Below are positions 15,276 to 18,803 of a DNA stretch of 18,803 nucleotides, one piece after another. This stretch comes from Streptococcus sp. UBA6071 (GTDB lineage Bacteria > Bacillota > Bacilli > Lactobacillales > Streptococcaceae), in contig DIXV01000063.1 in assembly GCA_002436115.1 (NCBI GenBank), positions 1 through 18,803 on the forward strand, given 5' to 3'. A program made the position numbers and the translations under genes. Every line of letters starts with the position of its first letter. Positions within the stretch are counted from its first letter, which is position 1. The notes beneath the pieces were generated by a model. The model was not told the origin of the DNA. It saw only the letters and a program-made list of their open reading frames with translations, and did not search any database.

Positions 15276-15839
15276 ATGTCGTTTATACAAGATCAATTTA
15301 GTAAAATTATGGCTTATTTTGATACAGAAGATGTTGAAGACGAAACAAATGAGCAAGAGGAACAACGTTCGGAAGAAGAGCGATTTGTTTCTAATCAACC
15401 GTCTGGCTCACCTATCCCTCAAGCACGACTTAGAGAGGAAACTACATCAGTAAAGGCAGTGAATATGGCTAATCCATCTACCGTTTCATCATTGAATCAA
15501 CGGGAACAAACAACACCACCTCGTCCGCCAAGAACAGCGACGATGTCAACTATTGATATTAAATTTCCCAAAAAATACGAAGAAGCACGTGATATTGTTA
15601 ACTTATTGATCAACAATGTTAGTATTCTCATCGATTTTCAGCATATGACAGATTCACAAGCACGTCGTTGCATTGATTATTTAGATGGTGCGCGCTTTGT
15701 TATTCAAGGGAATCTCAAGAAAATTTCTTCTACTATGTGGCTTTTAACCCCAGCAAATGTGGTGGTCAATATAGAAGAGATGGCTCTTCGTGGTGAGGCA
15801 CGTGATGCTAACTATGATTATGATATGAAGCGTAGATAG
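15276..15839 (+). CDS. sepF: Cell division protein SepF
   Basis: SepF is a membrane-binding protein that bundles FtsZ filaments and anchors the Z-ring together with FtsA. The protein is 187 residues. The N-terminal MSFIQDQFSKIMAYFD is the amphipathic membrane helix. A low-complexity linker rich in Glu, Pro, Thr and Arg covers about residues 20-90. The conserved SepF domain (DUF552) follows, with VSILIDFQHMTDSQARRCIDYLDGARF and the FtsZ-binding face near VIQGNLKKI. The ATG at 15276 has a strong AAGGAG (15262-15267). It ends 3 bases before ylmG. Confidence 0.96.
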   Translation: MSFIQDQFSKIMAYFDTEDVEDETNEQEEQRSEEERFVSNQPSGSPIPQARLREETTSVKAVNMANPSTVSSLNQREQTTPPRPPRTATMSTIDIKFPKKYEEARDIVNLLINNVSILIDFQHMTDSQARRCIDYLDGARFVIQGNLKKISSTMWLLTPANVVVNIEEMALRGEARDANYDYDMKRR

Positions 15840-15842
15840 CCT

Positions 15843-16106
15843 ATGATATTTTTAATCCGACTTATTGACAATGTTGCTTATATCTATTCCCTTTTTTTAG
15901 TGGTGTATGCTCTCCTATCTTGGTTTCCAGGGGCTTATGACTCCCCATTGGGACGATGGCTGGAGAAGATGGTTTCTCCATACTTGAAGGTGTTCATTCC
16001 ACTGAATCTTCGGATTGGTATGATAGACTTAACCGTTCTTGCTGCTATTTTAGTACTTAATGTTGGCAAAGACGTCCTTATTCGCTTACTCTTGCTTTTG
16101 TTATGA
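15843..16106 (+). CDS. ylmG: YggT family membrane protein YlmG
   Basis: This 87-residue membrane protein has two hydrophobic segments (about 5-27 and 62-86) separated by a loop carrying the family pattern SWFPGAYDSPLGRWLEKMVSPYL. The function is unresolved; homologues affect envelope or division-site organisation and, in plastids, nucleoid and division processes. The start at 15843 is 3 bases from the sepF stop and has only a weak ribosome site, so coupling is likely. The last 4 bases overlap ylmH (ATGA at 16103-16106). Confidence 0.93.
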   Translation: MIFLIRLIDNVAYIYSLFLVVYALLSWFPGAYDSPLGRWLEKMVSPYLKVFIPLNLRIGMIDLTVLAAILVLNVGKDVLIRLLLLLL

Positions 16107-16897
16107 TAGAAACACATTCTCTGCTTTATCAACATTTCAATCCTGAAGAGAAGGCCTTTGTGGAAAGAACGTTAGATAAGATAGAACAGGTAACTTATCG
16201 GTATAGCCAGTACTTGACAGCCTTTCTTAATCCTAGAGAAGCCTTCATTGTGGAGAGTTTGGCAAAAGGATCAGGGCTACACGTTTTTTCAAGTGCTGAT
16301 CACTATCAGACAGAGACCAGACGATTGATAATAGCACCAGAGGACCATTTATTATCGCTTCAAGATTTTGAGATAACTCTTTTAAGTCTTAACTATGCGA
16401 GAAAGTTTAATCAATTGAAACACGGACAAATCTTAGGAACTATTCTGAATCAGTTGGGGATTAAACGTCAACTCATTGGAGATATTCTCCTTGATAATGA
16501 GAGGACACAACTGCTAGTTGATAGTAAAATTGCACAGCTTCTCATGGAGGATGTGACTAAGATTGCTCGTGTGCCTGTTACTTGGACCTCTCTTTCCTTA
16601 TCGGAAATGATGTTATCAGAGACAGAAGAAGAGACCTTGCCTATTATAGCGAGTAGTTGGCGTTTGGATAGTTTGCTTGCAGCAGCTTACCATTTATCAA
16701 GACAGTCAGCAGTCAAGTTGATTGAGACCAATAAGGTTAAAGTCAATTATCAAGCCATAACCTATCCTGCTCAGCCGCTAAAAGTGACTGATTTAGTAAG
16801 TTGTAGAGGTTACGGTCGATTTAAAATTACTGACTATCAAGGTCAAACCCGTCAAGGTAAGTTTAAGCTTACCCTTAGTAAGATAGGAGGAAAATAA
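16103..16897 (+). CDS. ylmH: S4-domain RNA-binding protein YlmH
   Basis: The protein is 264 residues. Its N-terminal part (about 1-175) is the YlmH-specific region, and a C-terminal S4 RNA-binding domain (about 185-250) shows WRLDSLLAAAYHLSRQSAVKLIETNKVKVN and then VTDLVSCRGYGRFKI. YlmH has been linked to rescue of stalled 50S complexes carrying peptidyl-tRNA (a ribosome quality control role like RqcP) in Bacillus. Known family facts support this; nothing in the sequence tests it. The start overlaps ylmG by 4 bases, and the stop shares one base with the divIVA ATG (TAATG at 16895-16899). A palindrome GGTAAG-TTTAAG-CTTACC at 16856-16873 lies near its 3' end. Confidence 0.93.
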   Translation: MIETHSLLYQHFNPEEKAFVERTLDKIEQVTYRYSQYLTAFLNPREAFIVESLAKGSGLHVFSSADHYQTETRRLIIAPEDHLLSLQDFEITLLSLNYARKFNQLKHGQILGTILNQLGIKRQLIGDILLDNERTQLLVDSKIAQLLMEDVTKIARVPVTWTSLSLSEMMLSETEEETLPIIASSWRLDSLLAAAYHLSRQSAVKLIETNKVKVNYQAITYPAQPLKVTDLVSCRGYGRFKITDYQGQTRQGKFKLTLSKIGGK

Positions 16898-17649
16898 TGG
16901 TACTTACATCCCTAGAAATTAGAGACAAAACCTTTAGTAAAAAAATGCGAGGCTTTAACGCCCAAGAGGTTGATGAATTTTTAGATATTGTCGTCAGAGA
17001 CTATGAGACTATTGTCCGTAAAAATCAAGAAAATAAGACGACTATCAAATCTTTAACAGAAAAACTAGCCTATTTTGATGAAATGAAAGAATCATTAAGT
17101 AAGGCTGTTATCGTCGCCCAAGACACAGCTGCTAAAGTTAAGACAGCTTCAGAAAATGAGGCAGATAACATTATTAAACAAGCCGAACATGCTTCTCAGC
17201 TTCTTTTAGAGACTGCCAAAAACAAGGCAAATGAAATTCTGCGTGAAGCAACTGATAATGCCAAGAGAGTGGCAATTGAGACAGAAGAGTTGAAAAATAA
17301 AACACGTGTTTTTCATCAACGTCTGAAATCGACTATTGAAAGTCAGATGGCTATCGTTGATTCTTCTGAGTGGGAAGAAATCCTTCGCCCAACTGCGACT
17401 TATCTTCAAACCAGTGATGAAGCCTTCAAAGAAGTTATTCAGACGGTTTTAGCAGAAGAAGTTACTCCTGTAGATGAAGAATACTTGGAGATGACACGCC
17501 AATTGACTCCAGAAGAACTTGACGAAATTACACGTCGCGCAGAAGCCGCAAATCAGACTTTGGCGGATCATCAAGAAACACAAATTTTAAATAAAACGGA
17601 CATCACAGATGCTGTTAAAGGAGCAACAGAGTCTGTAGATGTTCTATAA
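16897..17649 (+). CDS. divIVA: Cell division initiation protein DivIVA
   Basis: DivIVA is a coiled-coil protein that binds curved membranes at division septa and poles; in streptococci it is needed for proper septum and wall growth. The protein is 250 residues. The N-terminal domain has the membrane-binding LEIRDKTFSKKMRGFNAQEVDEFLDIV block with the conserved Phe and basic residues. Two long coiled-coil stretches (about residues 30-75 and 85-150) follow, then an acidic C-terminal tail. The ATG at 16897 has AGGAGG at 16884-16889. It is the last gene of the ftsA-to-divIVA series, and no terminator lies between it and the T-box leader, whose terminator probably also stops upstream transcripts. 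Confidence 0.96.
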   Translation: MVLTSLEIRDKTFSKKMRGFNAQEVDEFLDIVVRDYETIVRKNQENKTTIKSLTEKLAYFDEMKESLSKAVIVAQDTAAKVKTASENEADNIIKQAEHASQLLLETAKNKANEILREATDNAKRVAIETEELKNKTRVFHQRLKSTIESQMAIVDSSEWEEILRPTATYLQTSDEAFKEVIQTVLAEEVTPVDEEYLEMTRQLTPEELDEITRRAEAANQTLADHQETQILNKTDITDAVKGATESVDVL

Positions 17650-17679
17650 GGTAAAAACACAAGTCATCTAAATAATTTT

Positions 17680-17873
17680 AGCGAGTAGGCGAGGGTGGAA
17701 GGCTTACATTCCCTTTAGATGTTCTTATCATTTTACACGCTCTTGATTGAAATCTTAAGGGAGACTAGATTAAGAGGTTTGGCGCGCCTTAAGTGCTTTT
17801 GAGGGGTAGAGGAAACTCTATCCAAACTAAGGTGGTACCACGAACTTTCGTCCTTTTGGCGGAGGTTTTTTAT
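17680..17873 (+). promoter_or_regulatory. Isoleucine T-box leader of ileS
   Basis: The T-box consensus AAGGTGGTACCACG is at 17829-17842. Its bulge reads UGGU, fitting the discriminator A of tRNA-Ile plus CCA. Stem I begins with AGCG (17680-17683) pairing with CGCT (17738-17741), with the AGTA motif at 17684-17687. The likely specifier codon is ATC (Ile) at 17727-17729, followed by the usual purine. A stem of TCTTGATT with GATTAAGA follows. Uncharged tRNA-Ile should stabilise the antiterminator and raise ileS expression. No clear promoter was found for the leader. Confidence 0.9.
17843..17873 (+). terminator. T-box controlled terminator before ileS
   Basis: AACTTTCGTC (17843-17852) pairs with GGCGGAGGTT (17858-17867) including several G-U pairs, around the loop CTTTT. 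A run of T residues follows. It competes with the antiterminator formed by the T-box sequence directly upstream. Confidence 0.7.
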
Positions 17874-17943
17874 GTTTTGTCCCCCCTCGGTTTGTAAAGA
17901 ATCCTTTTCCTCTAAATATTAATTAAAACTGTAAGGAGAACAC

Positions 17944-18803
17944 ATGAAACTCAAAGATACCCTTAACCTAGGACAAACAGCTTTCCCTATGCGTGCTGGT
18001 TTGCCGAATAAAGAACCGGAATGGCAGTCAGCTTGGGATGCGGCGGACTTATATGGTCAACGACAGAACTTGAATTTAGGAAAACCTAGCTTTATTTTGC
18101 ATGACGGTCCTCCCTATGCTAATGGGAATATCCATGTCGGCCATGCCCTCAATAAGATTTCAAAGGATATCATTGTTCGCTCTAAATCCATGTCTGGCTT
18201 TTATGCTCCTTATGTACCAGGTTGGGATACTCACGGCCTACCTATTGAACAGGTCTTGGCTAAGCAAGGGGTTAAGCGTAAGGAACTGTCTCAAGCAGAG
18301 TACCTTAAACTCTGTCGGGACTATGCCCTCTCTCAAGTTGACAAACAGCGCGAAGATTTTAAGCGTCTTGGGGTTTCAGGTGATTGGAAAAACCCTTATA
18401 TCACTCTGACACCTGATTTTGAAGCTGCGCAGATTAGGGTCTTTGGGGAAATGGCTGATAAGGGCTACATCTATCGTGGTGCAAAACCAGTGTACTGGTC
18501 ATGGTCATCTGAGTCAGCTCTGGCTGAAGCAGAAATTGAGTACCATGACTTGCTGTCTACATCCCTTTACTACGCCAATAAAGTCAAAGATGGTAAGGGG
18601 ATTCTTGATACAAATACCTACATTGTGGTTTGGACGACGACTCCTTTTACCATTACTGCTTCGCGTGGCTTGACTCTAGGGGCGGCTATTGAGTATGCCG
18701 TAGTTAAGCCAGAAAATGATGACCGCAAATTTCTTATCGCCAGTGAACTTTTAGAGACTCTATCTGAACGTTTTGGCTGGGAAAATCCTCAAGTTTTAGC
18801 GCA
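17944..18803 (+). CDS. ileS: Isoleucyl-tRNA synthetase IleS (5' part, runs off the window)
   Basis: Only the first 286 codons are in the window; the frame is open to the right edge. IleS charges tRNA-Ile in the cytoplasm and edits mischarged valine. The class I signature is [16 protein letters not shown], with HVGH at residues 64-67. The next block, [11 protein letters not shown], is also conserved. The start of the CP1 editing insertion follows, with [17 protein letters not shown], the threonine-rich editing motif in the streptococcal form. The ATG at 17944 has AAGGAG 6 bases upstream. The gene is under the isoleucine T-box leader directly upstream. Confidence 0.97.
   Translation, partial: MKLKDTLNLGQTAFPMRAGLPNKEPEWQSAWDAADLYGQRQNLNLGKPSFILHDGPPYANGNIHVGHALNKISKDIIVRSKSMSGFYAPYVPGWDTHGLPIEQVLAKQGVKRKELSQAEYLKLCRDYALSQVDKQREDFKRLGVSGDWKNPYITLTPDFEAAQIRVFGEMADKGYIYRGAKPVYWSWSSESALAEAEIEYHDLLSTSLYYANKVKDGKGILDTNTYIVVWTTTPFTITASRGLTLGAAIEYAVVKPENDDRKFLIASELLETLSERFGWENPQVLA

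Noticed and set aside
17650..17679. Promoter for the ileS leader
   Set aside because: TATAAG at 17645 and TAAATA at 17669 lack any reasonable -35 at the right distance, so I do not call one.

Overview
This window is a chromosomal housekeeping segment of a Streptococcus (Firmicutes, moderately low GC). The evidence is the gene order yutD-rlmN-vanZ / prepilin peptidase / dpr / yqgQ-rhodanese-typA-DUF3165 / murD-murG-divIB / ftsA-ftsZ-ylmE-sepF-ylmG-ylmH-divIVA / T-box-ileS, which is the layout I know from streptococci. Supporting details are the streptococcal forms of DivIB (long charged cytoplasmic tail), MurG and Dpr, and extended -10 (TGn) promoters. I cannot assign a species from the sequence alone.

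Left part (1-3610): a rightward unit of yutD, rlmN (23S rRNA/tRNA m2A methyltransferase) and a VanZ-like membrane protein converges on a leftward A24 prepilin peptidase. That gene lies divergently from dpr, which encodes a ferritin-like peroxide-resistance protein and ends in its own terminator. The clearest terminator for the rlmN-vanZ unit lies inside the 3' end of the convergent peptidase gene.

Middle part (3611-8097): a PPP-family phosphatase is followed by yqgQ and a membrane-anchored rhodanese-like protein without the catalytic cysteine, joined by an ATGA overlap. The glucokinase gene glcK, which I expect between these two in streptococci, is absent. The translational GTPase gene typA/bipA follows behind its own promoter. 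Next is a small membrane protein (DUF3165) whose best start looks like a CTG codon behind a perfect Shine-Dalgarno sequence. A 388-base non-coding stretch with three intrinsic terminators then closes the region.

Right part (8098-18803): the division and cell-wall cluster. MurD and MurG make lipid II precursors, DivIB is part of the septal synthase complex, FtsA and FtsZ form the Z-ring, SepF anchors it and DivIVA marks the division site. YlmE, YlmG and YlmH are the usual accessory genes. murD has its own promoter, and a second strong promoter precedes ftsA. After divIVA an isoleucine T-box leader controls ileS, which runs off the right edge.

I see no CRISPR array, transposon, prophage, tRNA or rRNA gene, or defence system. 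The observations worth checking concern gene starts and expression signals: a probable leaderless yqgQ, a probable CTG start, a near-match competence box touching the peptidase start codon, a terminator embedded in a convergent gene, and a possible small transcript upstream of murD.
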